Positions 23,202 through 34,947 of a stretch of 64,000 nucleotides of DNA are shown piece by piece. Location of the stretch: assembly GCA_050084985.1 (NCBI GenBank), contig JBITNC010000001.1:43834001-43898000 (forward strand). Direction: 5' to 3'. A model generated the notes under the pieces. That model saw only the letters and a list, made by a program, of their open reading frames with translations, did no database searches and was not told the origin of the DNA. Made by a program: the position numbers and the translations under genes. Position 1 is the first letter of the stretch. Each line of letters begins with the position of its first letter. Source of the DNA: Nageia nagi (taxonomy: Eukaryota; Pinophyta).

Positions 23202-25345
23202 ATGGTGCCTAAGAGAAAATAAGATGCAAATGGTTATGAGTTCATATTGGAACCAAGGAGGCTTAAGGTTACCCCTACAATTGAAAAGATTCTAGAATTA
23301 GGAGGTTTACTTAATTTTCTTAAAAATATTAATGGCCACGATGAAGACATCACTAGCCAATTCTTAGAGAGTTGGCAAAGGGGTTCAATGAAGGTGTATG
23401 GCATAACTATTCAAGTGAATCAAAAATTGCTTTTAAAACCAATGGGGCTAATAATTTTGGGGGAGATTATCTATTGAGATAACCACAACCTAAAGATCAA
23501 GTTGATTAAGTTAGGTAGAGGAGGCTTAAAGATCCTACGAGAGAAGCAAGGGATGATGGTACAATCATCTTTACCATAGCCTTGGTCGTAGGTTTCTCTC
23601 ACTATTATGAAATTCTTCATATTTGAGAGCACAAATGTTTGGGTTTGTAATTTTTATTTTAGTTTTCTAAATCACTTAAAAGGAATAAAAATGAATGCAT
23701 TTCTATATATAGAGCTCAATAAGAAAAAAAAAACTTCTAAAAGAGTAAGGGTAGCAATCTAAGCCACCAAGGCATGATTTTAATGATGTTCAAACATATA
23801 ACAATCTAGATGGGTATTTTTAAAGTGTTTAACTATCATATCTTGAAGGAATTTCCCTCCAAGGGGTCATCAATGATCTTATATGACCTTTTGCCATTGA
23901 TCTGAGTGTCAATCTATAGGGCCTTCATCTAGTACACTTGGGTTTCCCCCCCTTAGCCTTTGATTCCCAAGTTATACCATTATGTACAAAACCCTCTTCA
24001 AATCAATAGGGGATTGATCTCCAAGTTACATCATCCTGCACCTTCCTTTTGGATTGAGTATGACCCTTGGTTAGTTTAGAGTCTACTCACACCACTTATG
24101 TTTGGAGATAGATCATCACTTATCTAAGGACTTGAGACTTTATCACCTCTATTAGTGGGAGATTGAGTCTAAGGAGCATTTTATTTTTAGAAGCTCGATC
24201 TACTATGAGATAAAAGGTTGTTATCATTACCTTTTTTGGGACACATATAGTTCACTAACCACCTTCATACAATATCTAGATCAGTGTTACCTTGCACTAT
24301 ACTACTATGAGATCAAAGGTCATTATCATTACCTTTTTTTCGACACACATAGTTCACAAGCAACCTTTATATAGTATCCAGATTAGCATTAACTTGCCTT
24401 ATACTTTTGAAAGACCTTGCTTCTTTGGAAGTGCCTGTTAGCATGTGCACAACAGTCCAAGAAGGAGCGATAGATCACATTCTTTTTTAGAACCTCTTCC
24501 TTAGAGGAGATTCATCAAAGGTACTAAGAGAAGCAACCACTCCCTCTTCATCAAAATAGGAGACACATTCAGGTTACCCAGGTCATACTAAGGGAATGAT
24601 ATATTACTTCCTTCTTAGATATCATAGATTTTGTACCACCCATCCCTTAGAGTTCATGGCTTCTCTTATATGGTTGTACTAGCTTTGATTAAGCTATTTA
24701 TTTTGTTTGATTTAGAGGAATCCCAATAGGGGCTTGTTGGCATCTTATTCATGTATTGTTCACTCTAGTCCCATTAATCACTTTTGGTCACCCAAGGAAA
24801 CTAATAGACTTTCTTTATTTCTTACTTTCTATGAGAATTATGGAAGGTAAACCTATTGGAAGTATTGATAAGAAACATCATATTGAGTTTGAGCATAATG
24901 ATTGGAAACAAATGAGGGTTGAGGTGGGTTTGAAGCACTATTAGAACCAATAAGAGAGGAAAGGTGCTAGCTATGCATAAGATTTTGAAATAGAGATCGA
25001 ACCTAATATTATGGAGGTCATTGAAAAGACTTTGGAGCCCTATGAAGCTAAAGAAGAACCTCAAGAGATTAGCCTTTATCAATGGAAAGTAAATTAGAGG
25101 GGGTTCTTGAGATACTATTTATGGAGGAGAAGCACCCTTCATTAGAAGTTCCCTTAGAAATACCAACATAGAAATTAAAGGACATGGAGGATTTTGGGCA
25201 TATTCCATAAGTTTCTACGAAGGCCAAAGGTAGTCCCAATAGGAGCAATAATATACCGAGGGATAATTCAAGAAACATTGATTATAATGAAGGTATTTGA
25301 GAAAATCCTTTGGGAGATGGAAGCCAAAGCTATCAAGAAAGTTTA
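23202..25345 (+). pseudogene. Unidentified decayed gene, probably from an element
   Basis: An ATG at 23202 begins a frame that, after one stop, stays open over 23247-23477 (76 codons: 'TPTIEKILELGGLLNFLKNINGHDEDITSQFLESW...'). A similar low-stop region resumes at about 24690-25082 ('HPRKLIDFLYFLLSMRIMEG...', 'HIEFEHNDWKQM'), followed by a Glu/Lys-rich part. The pattern resembles uncharacterised proteins carried by plant retroelements, but no catalytic motif can be seen and I do not assign a function. A 102-bp in-frame direct repeat lies in the middle (24200-24404). Confidence 0.4.
24200..24404 (+). repeat. 102-bp direct tandem duplication
   Basis: 'ctactatgagat.aaaggt..ttatcattacc' starts at 24200 and again at 24302. 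The copies are about 80-85% identical by eye and the unit is exactly 34 codons, so the duplication would keep a reading frame. Confidence 0.8.
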
Positions 25346-25620
25346 ATGCTTGAGCTTATTCATGTTGTTATGGTTTGGGTTTGGTTTAGTGTATGTTTCA
25401 ATTTTACTATGGGGGTACCTATTTTGTTATGTTGTCTTATGATAGTAGCACTAGTTTACAATTTTTTGTAATGAAGTATTACTAGTATTCTGTTGTAAAT
25501 ATCTTTCTACCTTGTAAGGGTTTTTTTTGTATAGTCCTAATCCAATCTTTCTCTTAAGCTTAAATGCTTATTTTTGAGATAACGTAAATGGTTAATATTC
25601 CACAAAAATTCCATCCTCCA

Positions 25621-25659
<39 letters not shown>

Positions 25660-26700
25660 AATATGGAAAAGTATTAATCTTGAGGTATCTATCTTATCTT
25701 TCATATATATATAGTTAGTTAGTTAGTTAGTAATGTTTATAAATTGAATTGTGAATGTAGCAGTTGAAGTATGGTTATAAATATAAATTGATTTTAATTA
25801 GAATTTAATGAATTGCTCGTTAAACATTATATAAAGATTACTAAATATAAATACAAAAAGTAAAAATTATAAATAAAGATGCAATAAATAACACAAAGAT
25901 ATTATATATATGAAACAACAAGTATATAAAAATTAAATATGAAACAACAAGTATATAAAAAAAATAGTTGTGGATTAAATTCATCCATCCATTTATACAA
26001 ATTTTATAATTGAGGATCAATTTCAATCATTGGATAATTGTTAAACGAATGTATAAGTGATAAATGAGCTCTCTACCTTCACTATCATTTTAAAATGCTT
26101 TTAGATGTAATAAGAACCATATAACTATTTTTTCTAATTTGATAATACATAATAGCATACTAACAACACATTATAAATTACTTGATCTAATTGATAAGAA
26201 AACTTTGTCTATCAAAACTCCTTATTCTATAAAAATTAAAGAGGAACTTTCAATTGCTATTTTATGTAATAATATTATGAATCGAAAAAATATACAAAAT
26301 ACCATAATATTCCTATAAACATTAAATGATGTACAAATACACAACTTGAATCAATAATATAAATACTTTATATATTTCAATATTTATAATTTTTATTATC
26401 ATTTATCTTATATTGCTATAAACTTAGCAAATGAGTATTTATTAATAGTCATTATAAAGATTTTCTAAATACACTTACTTCTTTAAAGGTTTTAAATTTG
26501 ATCTCAAATATTTTTTAAGAGAGTTTCATGGAGGGGTTCTTAAAATAAACCTTGCTCAAACTTTATCACAACTATATTTATTTCAAAATCTTACCATCTT
26601 CTACCTTTAGCTATTCAATATTTTTGATTAGTTCTATTAAATCATATGGTTTTTTTATTTATATGAAACAACCGTTGGAGGCCAATTTCTTAAGATCTTT
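25346..26700. other. AT-rich non-coding stretch with microsatellites
   Basis: Holds a TA run (25627-25655) and a GTTA run (about 25712-25731). Short frames here are AT-composition artefacts. No element ends recognised. Confidence 0.6.
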
Positions 26701-27690
26701 CTTGTAATTAGTATATTTGTCTGAGTAGTTTTTTTCAGTCAAAGTCATTCAAGTAGCATGCGACATCATCCATAGTGTTCTACACCAATATGAACAGCCA
26801 TTGATTAAACTTAACATATCCACCTAATGTAAAGGAGAAAAATTTTAAACATATAATATATTACTCAACTTTGCTTTTTTTTAACAAATATGTTAAATAA
26901 AAAAAATTAAATTAAAAATTTTAAAAATATAAATTTATAAATGAAATGCTATTTAACATATTTTTATCTAAAAAAAATATGCTACCAATTTCGAATCAAT
27001 ATACACATAATTTAATGAAGCCATGCGGAGAGATTGAAATTTTGACATAATCACAGCATTTGTGATCGAGTTTAAGCCTTCAATAGACTTCTCCATCTTT
27101 ACATGACACATAGGTCAACAAAAATCAAAGTCACTTTCGTCTCCAACTATTTCTATTTGTTGTCTCTCACATAGTACTTATTCTACTTCAGCCAGCTTCA
27201 CAATATTTTTTAATAGGAGGCCTCTATCAGAATTATCATATACCTATTTTTTGATCGATTATGGCGAAGGTGGTTTCCAACTTAAACTTACAATAGGGGA
27301 ATCTTCGTAGCTCGCCATCAAATCAATTATTGACCTACATCATAAGACGACAGTCTAATATGTCATAACTATTTTTTTATTTGTTTGAATATCGATATTA
27401 TAGAACGATTCCATGTGTAGCGATGAAGTCAGATGTTTAAACAAACATCACGCGTTGATTTGCAATGTCATTCTGAGATTCTGTTTGGAAACCTTATGAA
27501 TCACCCACAAATAAGCAAGTAGCTCTTCAATCCATATCTCCATCGTATCCCATGTTCCTGTATATCAGTCCTTGAAATCCCGGCATACTAGTATCACTCT
27601 TCGCTTTCTACCGCTCCATTAACTGCTAAATCTCTTTGCAGAACTAGTTGTAGGTGAGCTTCTGATTAAGGCATTCAAGAAATAAGCCTA
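26701..27690 (+). promoter_or_regulatory. CpG-richer low-copy stretch; candidate promoter/5' UTR
   Basis: From about 27000 the sequence changes: CpG dinucleotides are frequent (at least a dozen in 27300-27690), simple repeats vanish and no element protein is visible. This contrasts with the element-filled flanks and suggests unmethylated single-copy DNA in front of the candidate exon at 27691. No convincing TATA box was fixed, so the promoter role is inferred from position only. Confidence 0.4.
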
Positions 27691-27828
27691 ATGGGGGAGT
27701 GCACTCTCGAAGACTGGGTAAGGCAGAAGAAAACGAAGAAAACAGATGAGGAAGGTATTCCATCAGAGGTTTCTACTACATCATCGGATGAAGCCAAAGA
27801 CGCTAAACATCAAGAAGAAACTGATCAG
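27691..27828 (+). CDS. Candidate first coding exon (46 codons), possibly of the KUP transporter
   Basis: An ATG at 27691 opens a 46-codon frame (begins MGECTLEDWVRQKKTKK, ends HQEETDQ) that is hydrophilic, Lys/Glu/Asp/Ser-rich and free of membrane segments, as the cytosolic N-terminus of a HAK/KUP transporter would be. It ends in CAG followed by GTATGT, a strong donor in phase 0. The first recognised transporter exon at 44138/44141 also begins in phase 0 on the same strand. Joining them would imply a 16.3-kb intron. HAK/KUP N-termini are poorly conserved, so the protein sequence neither proves nor disproves the link. It could equally be exon 1 of an unrelated lost gene. Confidence 0.45.
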
Positions 27829-28063
27829 GTATGTTGAATTTTTTTAGTGTTATTGTTGCTTGTTTCGTGGTCGGAATGAATTCAAGTAATCATGGAGCTT
27901 AGAATATTTTGTCGTAGTATAATTTCAACCAGACTTCGAATCTTTAATACAATACATATAAACTTGAAGTTTAAAGCTTTAATTGAACTAATATAACATC
28001 TTTAAATATTTCAGTTAGAAATTTTCTGACAATATCTGTCAGTGGAATAGAAATGGATTTTTT

Positions 28064-28270
28064 CGTACTCGAATAAGACATGCAAAATGTGGAAGAATAC
28101 ACAAGGCACCGGAATTGTTTGATGCAAACAAATTTTCATGGACTGCAATGATCCCAGGATATCTAACACAATTTAATTTAGAATACAATGAAAATGCCAT
28201 GAATGTGTATGCACAAAATGTTCCTTTCTATATTCGTAATCGTTATTTTCATCCAAATGAAAGCAACTAG
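28064..28270 (+). pseudogene. PPR-protein gene fragment
   Basis: This frame contains 'HAKCGRIHKAPELFDANKF' followed by 'SWTAMIPGYL', the hallmark of plant PLS-type pentatricopeptide repeat proteins (organelle RNA-binding; family form: 'YAKCG.I..A..LFD.M...SWTAMI.GY'). One or two repeats are recognisable; the family's Met-Pro/Arg-Asp stretch after LFD is deleted, and the frame then degrades ('NENAMNVYAQN') to a stop at 28268. It is a pseudogene fragment, not part of the transporter. Confidence 0.75.
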
Positions 28271-29416
28271 AGGTGCGAAAGACAACATGTTCAAATCCAA
28301 AAAAACCAAAGAAAAAGACATCTGATTATATAGTCGCCACTTCTCAAAGCTAATAGAGCAAAACATAGATACGCAAGCTGAAGTAACTGAATACATAGAA
28401 AAACTAAAGGATTGCTCACAACGAAGACATGGACTTGGGACATAAAACTTCACCTCGCGAGCTGCATCTAGGCCTTGCCATCCTGGTGAACAAAATCTTT
28501 TATATATATATATGACTCTCACTATCTTCGCACATCTAATTAGAATATTTTTTCTACCCATTTCAGTAGATCAATTTAGCATAAAGGCCATTTGAGTAGA
28601 TCAAAATTTAGCATAAAGTCCTCCGCTGATTTCACTAGAGTTCCAAAAACTAGATAAAAGCAAGCACAGTAAGCATGTAACAAGCAAAGCTTACTGCATC
28701 TACTAACAAACTAAGAAAAATGACTTCAATTCTTCTAACAAATTGCACGAGCCGAATCCGACCATATATCCCTACACTATTCTGCTGATTCTACTGAAAG
28801 CCATATATCCTACACTACAGTTAATTCACAACTTTTACCTTTTCTAAAACTTCATGAGAGATTTCAGCAGGGATTTTCGAGAGCAAGGCAATCAACAATA
28901 GAAAAGTTGAAGAAACGATGAAGCAACGGAAAGCCATCCCAATATCTAAGAGACAATAACATCGGCACCTGTAACGCAGCTTCACCCACCTCGTTGCGTC
29001 GCTCCCAGCCATGTATCCACATGCATGTTAGTTTTAAATTAGGATTTGTCTTTCTTTTTTCTTTCGTCCCATGAAGGACAACATTCATATAGTTATATAT
29101 TGTTCCCCAGCGTATCGTGGCGATGGCGAATCTGTAACATTACCTGCATAGCAATTAGGTGGAGATTATTTATTCCTAATATGGACAGGTTGTAAGCTTG
29201 CAGTTCATCGATCTAATCCAGATGAACATCAATGATATGATTTATTAATTTCCGTAGACAATTAAGTTTGAAGATTTGGATTTTATTATATTGTTCTGTT
29301 AATCTTTTTGTATTATCTTTATTTATATGTTAATTTTTTTTATTATTTTTGCTAGCTATTTTTATTATTTGATTTTTTGTTGTATTATTTATATAGATAT
29401 ATTGCATACCATAGTT
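28271..29416. other. Low-copy non-coding stretch
   Basis: Moderately CpG-containing DNA without recognised proteins. Minus-strand frames at 28178-28561, 28821-29012 and 28864-29088 show no known domain. A TA run lies at about 28498-28513. Confidence 0.45.
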
Positions 29417-29493
29417 GTGAGGGGAGTTGGTGAAAAAGGGAGTTGTATAAAATCTCAAAAGGGAGGCCCTTGGTTCAAATCTTTTCCCCTCAC
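29417..29493 (+). mobile_element. tRNA-like sequence, candidate SINE head
   Basis: This 77-nt segment starts GTGAGGGGA and ends TCCCCTCAC, a perfect 9-bp acceptor-like stem. It has a D-arm-like 'agttggtgaaaaag' near the start and a B-box-like 'ggttcaaatct' near the end (29472-29482). The size and layout are those of a tRNA, but the T-stem does not pair well and no normal anticodon arm is evident. A tRNA-derived SINE or decayed tRNA relic is most likely. Confidence 0.5.
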
Positions 29494-29799
29494 ATGCATG
29501 GTATCTAAAAATCCTATCAATCGATCCAAGGATTTTAAACAATTGGTGACCAAAAAAGTTCAATAGGACTTTAAAGTAGGACATATGCAAAGCAACAGAA
29601 GTGCCTAGTGCAACTCAAAACATAAACAAGGTCTATGAATAAGGATTTCTCCCAACATTCAAGGGTGCAAAGAAGTGAGTGATCACCTTGGTGTATCCTG
29701 GTCATGGCTTCTGGAAGCTAGAAAAATGAAGTGAGAAGTTAGGATCCTATTATCCTCTACAAACAATTACTAAGTAGTTTTTTTTCTAAGATTAAATAA

Positions 29800-31020
29800 T
29801 TCTCATATGAAAAGGGCAATGCATCTCTGGTCTTTATAATTAATCCAAGACTTCAATGTATTGGTGTCTCTGAATAAGCAATAATATCTACCTTGTATTT
29901 CTTAGTAGACAAGATAAGTGAAAATGAAATGCTCCTTGGATTCTACATCAAGATTGCACAATCTTCAAATATGTTGATCTCTAGGGAGGTGATGATCTAT
30001 CTCGATATGCAACTAGTGGGAGCAAACTTGTAGCTGAGCTAGAGGAAACTTGAGGTTATGTGGCATCTGTATAAAGTTATATTTTGAAGTAGTGATCAAA
30101 CCATTCTCTAGTTGGAGATAAAGGTGAGAGTAATGGATCAATTTTGGTGAAAGTGGTTCCTTTGGATCAGTCCAAGTAGTTTTTATATATGCTGAGTAGA
30201 TCTCATCTTGAATGTCCTTATTGGAATATGGTGTATTGATTGATGAATTAGTAGGAGGAAGTCTCGTGATGTCTAAGCCAAGAGTTTGAAGTAGAGTAGT
30301 AGTTGGAGCATACCAGCAATTCTTGACCTCTTTATTTGCCAACTGTATAGAGCACTGCAATGCTAAATATGGATATCTTCTCATATCTAGTATAGAATGG
30401 AATCTATATAGTAAAGAGATAACATGAAATAATGCAATTATAAATAATGGGTGATCACTAAACTCAGCTAGAATGATGGGATGTGGAACAGTTCTTTTGG
30501 AACAAATGAACTTGGATAATATTGAGATGAGGACCCTTTCAATACGAGACCAACCCAACTGTCTGATATTAGGGCCCAAAATTCACGAATATAGAGAAAT
30601 GTGGGGGTAATAAGAGTCAAAGAGTTTGATCTTCATACTAATATCCCTAAAACTGAAGCTAAAAGCATTGCTTATCTAAAGAGGCTAAGGTAGCATACCT
30701 TTTGTTTAACCTTACTTGAGATGCAAGGATCATGTTGAAGGTAGGTCCCATGAAAAGAACTCCCAAGTATGTGTACGATGTGACAACCTCAATAGCTTTC
30801 CTTTTGTATGTGATGTGAACAAAAGAGAGATCTTTCTTGGGTAGATTGAATGTCTTAATCTTTGTTTTATGTATATTAACTTTTAATCCATGTAAGTCAT
30901 AGTAAGTTCCAAGTATGTCTAGTTGTTGTTGAAGTCATATTGCTATGTGTGACATTAGGATAATATCATCAACAAATAGAAAATATAATTAATTCAATTG
31001 TAATTATTTTCAAACAAGTT
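29800..31020 (-). mobile_element. 5'-truncated non-LTR retrotransposon
   Basis: On the minus strand a reverse transcriptase is recognisable only from its active-site block onwards: 'FVDDIILMS' near 30985-31010, then 'QQQLDILGTYYDLHGLKVNIHKTKIKTFNLPKK' and 'YTYLGVLFMGP'. The C-terminal part is the long open frame 30013-30579, followed by a zinc-finger-like 'CNLDVESKEHFIF' near 29920-29960. Truncation at the 5' side is typical of target-primed reverse transcription. The family is different from the two L1 elements. Confidence 0.75.
30013..30579 (-). pseudogene. Non-LTR retrotransposon C-terminal domain, long open frame
   Basis: 188 codons without a stop, starting MGPNIRQLGWSRIERVLIS. It continues the RT frame seen at 30580-31010 and holds the conserved C-terminal region of a non-LTR polymerase: 'DMRRYPYLALQCSIQLANKEVKNCWYAPTT' and 'SPKLIHYSHLYLQLENGL', ending 'LAQLQVCSH' just before the zinc-finger-like remnant. 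It is the longest open frame in the window but begins downstream of the catalytic site, so it makes no active enzyme by itself. Confidence 0.7.
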
Positions 31021-32500
31021 ATACAAATACAAATATAGGTATAAACACAATAAGTTTGAATTAAATGTAAATAGCATCACTAGTCTATTAGAAATTAAAA
31101 AAATATAGATCATTATAATATTTTGAATATCTTGAAAGTATAACAATTATAACATAAATCTTGTACTACCTCTTGGAATTGATGATAAAAAAATGATAAT
31201 AGTAACAATAATAAGAATAAAAATAATAAGAATTTATAATAATCATAATATAGTTCTTAAAGGTTTGAGCATTTTGTTTTATAACAATAATTATAAATTA
31301 TCAAATTTAAATATAAAATTTAGATTTTAAATTTTAAATGTAAAATATAAATTTAAAATATGAAATTTTAATATAAACTTTAAATATAAATTTCTAATAT
31401 AAAATATAAATTACAATTTTTAAATATGAAATTTAAATATCATATTCAAATATAAATTTTAAATTTATTAATAATAACAACAACAACAATAATAATAATA
31501 ATAATAATAATATCAATATCATCTTTAATATGCAGTGATCTCATGATATGCACAAAATGAATTTTTTTGAAAAAACTTTATAGACCTTTAAACATATGCA
31601 ATTGTCAGGTGTAAAGTCAAATTCTACAACCCTTGCTAGCATTACTTTCAAAATGTTTAATCAAATTCCAACCATTACTTTCTAAATATTTGATAGAACA
31701 AGAAATTCAAAAAAATCTAACATGTGTACAGCTTTTGAAAATTTGCAATATAATAACAAACTTCGTAATTTTTGACATAAATTTTATTTAAAGCTTTTCC
31801 AAAATTAGCTCTAATGATTCCCTTTTTTCTTAATAATTAATCTTTTTTATTTCTTCATATTTTCATACTCTTTTAAATATTTTAAAGCTAAACATTATTT
31901 TATATATTTTACATGTAAACCCTCTTTACAATCCTTCTACATGCTTATTTACTAGCAATTTTTTTATTATATTAGCTTCAATTTTAATTTCATTTTATAA
32001 TTCTTTCATAATTTTCAACTTATTAAAATATGTATCATTATTATTGTATGATTATTGTCAACTTGAATGATTGAAATTTTTGAAACTTAATATACTTTAA
32101 AAAACCTTTCTCAACCACAAACTTTGGCACTACCTTTTTTTTTACATTTTGTAAAGTTCTTGATATTTTCATCTTCAAATGGTGATAATTCATCACCATT
32201 AAATATGTTTTTAAAGGTAGCATATCATTATTAAAATGAATGTCTCCAAGAGATGATAATTCTTTTTCAATTTTAGTTGAGATGTGTATGAAGAATAAAG
32301 TCTCTATTTTACTCTTAACTTTTAAATAAACAAAAATTAAAGGCAAGATTCAAATTCATGTAGCTCATGTAAATGAAGCTATTAATTTAATTATTGATAT
32401 ACTAAATTCTAATTACAAAACTATAGAAATAGACCCCAATGCTAATTGATGTTTAGATTAAAATTGAAATTTAAAATTAGAATATCAAGATTTAATTTCA
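31021..32500. other. Very AT-rich non-coding stretch
   Basis: Contains runs of 'aatataaa' variants (31300-31470) and an ATA/ACA trinucleotide run (31472-31512). The minus frame 32041-32346 (101 codons) is low-complexity and matches no family I know. Confidence 0.6.
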
Positions 32501-33388
32501 ATAACAAGCATTTTTTGAATTCCTTAAATTGAGTGTTTAGGTGGAAAAACCCAAGGAAGCTATTAGAGAGGATACAAAATGGTAAGACATATTGTACAAT
32601 TTTCCTTTATGTATGAACAAGATATTCATGCTTTAATATACAATTAGGCTTGCATTTTGATGCTTTGTTTGAGAATATAAAAGAAAATTATTGCAAGAAC
32701 AACATAGAGAAAAATAATAGGAAGAAAACCACTATAATCGCCTTCAATCTACATCCCTTTTTGAAAGTCCACCATAGCCAATCTAATTTCATCGATACCC
32801 CATATTACAAGAACAAGCTTTTTGAGTAGCGTAGTAGCGATCATAGATGGAGACACTTCCACATAAGTGTGATTGATCATATGAGACATTTTTTGGCTAC
32901 CTCGTAGAAATCATAATTAGAGAGGACATCCTAAATTCCATCACTTTTCAAAATCAAACATTCATCAATATCAATCTTGTCCTAAGGAGGAGAAGGAGGG
33001 TTTTACAAATAGGTTGCTTGATTTTTATCTTCCTATTTAAGGAAAATCATCACAAACCTTCCCTCCTATTTTTCAAATTTGAAATTTGAATCTTTCCCAC
33101 CATTCTATGATGTGAATGATGTGACAAATTTCCATTAGATGGGAGATGGTTGATAATTAAAAGGGGAGGTGGACTAGCTAGAGGAATGAGGCAAGGGCTA
33201 TGGATCACTATTAATGGAGATGAATGTGGTCAATAAGTCACATACAACTCATAAGTTGTTTAACTTTAGCATCCCATATGAGTCCAAACTAACCTAGGGG
33301 GTTAGTACAATCATTGCCAACAATAAAATACTTAATTGGTAGCAAGGTCAAGGATATAAAATTTAAAAAAAAAAAAAAAAAAAAAAAC
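32501..33388. other. No gene; ends in a 23-bp A run
   Basis: Short interrupted frames only. The A run at 33365-33387 could be the tail of a plus-strand non-LTR element or SINE, but no head or duplication could be fixed. Confidence 0.45.
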
Positions 33389-34451
33389 TAACTACCCAAG
33401 GAAGATAATAACTAAATGCATCTATCAATCATTAAGAGGGGTATTATGTTGAGCATCATGATCAGATGAGGTACACTTGCAATCACCCTACATGAAATTT
33501 CAAATATTATATGAAATGGAAACTTATCTCATAGTATCATGAACAACATTAACTCTTGTATCACTCTAGCCAGTGTTAGTAGTACCTCCTATATTGCCTC
33601 AACCAATGGTGATATTAGAAGACTCCAATTATCCATCATCCCATCCCCCAAATTGGTAGGAGGAATGAGTAATAAAAATTACACTTTTTTCAAAATGGCA
33701 AGGGATGTGTCTAGTATTTGTTTATGGGAGAATTTCTATAAGCAGAGGCACACCATACATAAGAAGGAGGTCAATGACAGGAGCAAGAACATGAGCATTC
33801 CTAATAGCCATGATTTAGATGGACTTAACTGATGCTACATGAAGCATTTGCCTAATGCATTAGAATATCTTGCAAGTGATCAACCTCCATAACAAATTTG
33901 TTACTTTGTGTAATAATTTGTAACCAGAAGTCATGAAAAATCACTTATTAGTCAAAGATGCCAAAATAAATAAAGGGAGAGTAATTTATAAAAATGAATC
34001 TGTTACAATATTTTCAAATATGAAAAAGCAATTTAATATGCAAAATCTATAAAAATTCAAAAAAAGTAGAAGACTCATAATGATAAAATCTCCTAACAGA
34101 GCATTAGTCCATGAAACTTTGGATGAAAAGAATGGAGAGAAAATTGAAAACAACTATTATTAAGCTTATCTAGATCTACTGCAGCTTTAAAATAAGTAAA
34201 AATATGACTCAAGTTCATAATAAAAAGGATATTTAGGGTCTAAAATACCCAAATACTTCAATATATCACCTACAAGGACATCTAAATTTAAAAATCTCCA
34301 TGCAAAAAAGGTTTTTTGGGTTCCACATACGATGCCCAAACATTATGAAATCTAGAGTTCCATATAGACTTGGTAGAAACCAAATCCCACTAATCATTTA
34401 ATCTAGACACCATATGACGATCTCATGAGAACCAAGTATATCCCATGGGAG
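33389..34451. other. Non-coding stretch, possible 3' part of the LINE
   Basis: No clear domain. It lies downstream (minus-strand sense) of LINE ORF2 and across the solo LTR from it, so it may be the LINE's last part. The plus frame 33539-33832 has no recognisable domain. Confidence 0.4.
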
Positions 34452-34456
34452 CTTTG

Positions 34457-34898
34457 TGAAGGATTTAAACCTTAAAGAATAACATTCTAATCTCCCAAGA
34501 TCACTTGAAAGCCCTCTCAACCATCAATAATTCAACATAATAACCAATATTACAAATTTAACACACATCTAAAGTGGTTTCTCTCATACAAGAGAGTACA
34601 TACACTAACTAAGATCTTTCTCATTCACAAAGTGCCTCTCCTACAACTCTTCCTACTTCTCCTAACAATCCTAAAGCATAACAACACTACAAACTTGAGT
34701 GTAAACTTAAGTGAGAAAACTAGAAGGGAGGCCCTCTATTTATAGGGCAAAATCCTCCCTTTAACTACTATTGTACCCAAGGGTTAGGTTAAGGTTACAT
34801 AATATTTTATTCACTAAACACTTAAAGATATCTAGAGATATTTTAATTTTTAAGTGGGTTACAAAGAAGAAGAAAATAATGCATTATACATTCCAATA
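34457..34898 (-). repeat. Solo LTR with 5-bp target duplication (CTTTG)
   Basis: On the plus strand the segment runs from TGAAGGATTT to TTCCAATA and is flanked by CTTTG on both sides (34452-34456 and 34899-34903). On the minus strand it therefore reads TATTGGAATG...CCTTCA, i.e. a TG...CA LTR with TG decayed to TA. It is homologous to copies at 541-1076 and 58227-58723, including the minus-strand TATAAATAG near 34735-34746. No internal element sequence is attached, so it is a solo LTR left by recombination. Confidence 0.85.
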
Positions 34899-34947
34899 CT
34901 TTGTAGTTGAATAGAGTAATATCAACATGTCATCTCTAATTAGTCCA

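Noticed and set aside
28178-28561. 127-codon minus-strand frame and neighbours at 28821-29088
   Set aside because: No recognised domain, no splice pattern; overlaps the PPR fragment on the other strand and contains a TA run translated as Ile-Tyr.
29417-29493. Functional tRNA gene
   Set aside because: The T-stem does not pair and no normal anticodon arm is evident; kept only as a tRNA-derived element candidate.
29330-29590. Overlapping frames on both strands around the tRNA-like segment
   Set aside because: Both strands open by composition; no protein motif, and the sequence is better explained as a SINE-like head.
33365-33387. A run as a LINE or SINE tail
   Set aside because: No element head or target duplication could be identified upstream, so it is recorded only as a simple repeat.
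33539-33832. 97-codon plus-strand frame
   Set aside because: No family resemblance; low-complexity Ser/Asn-rich start and no context.
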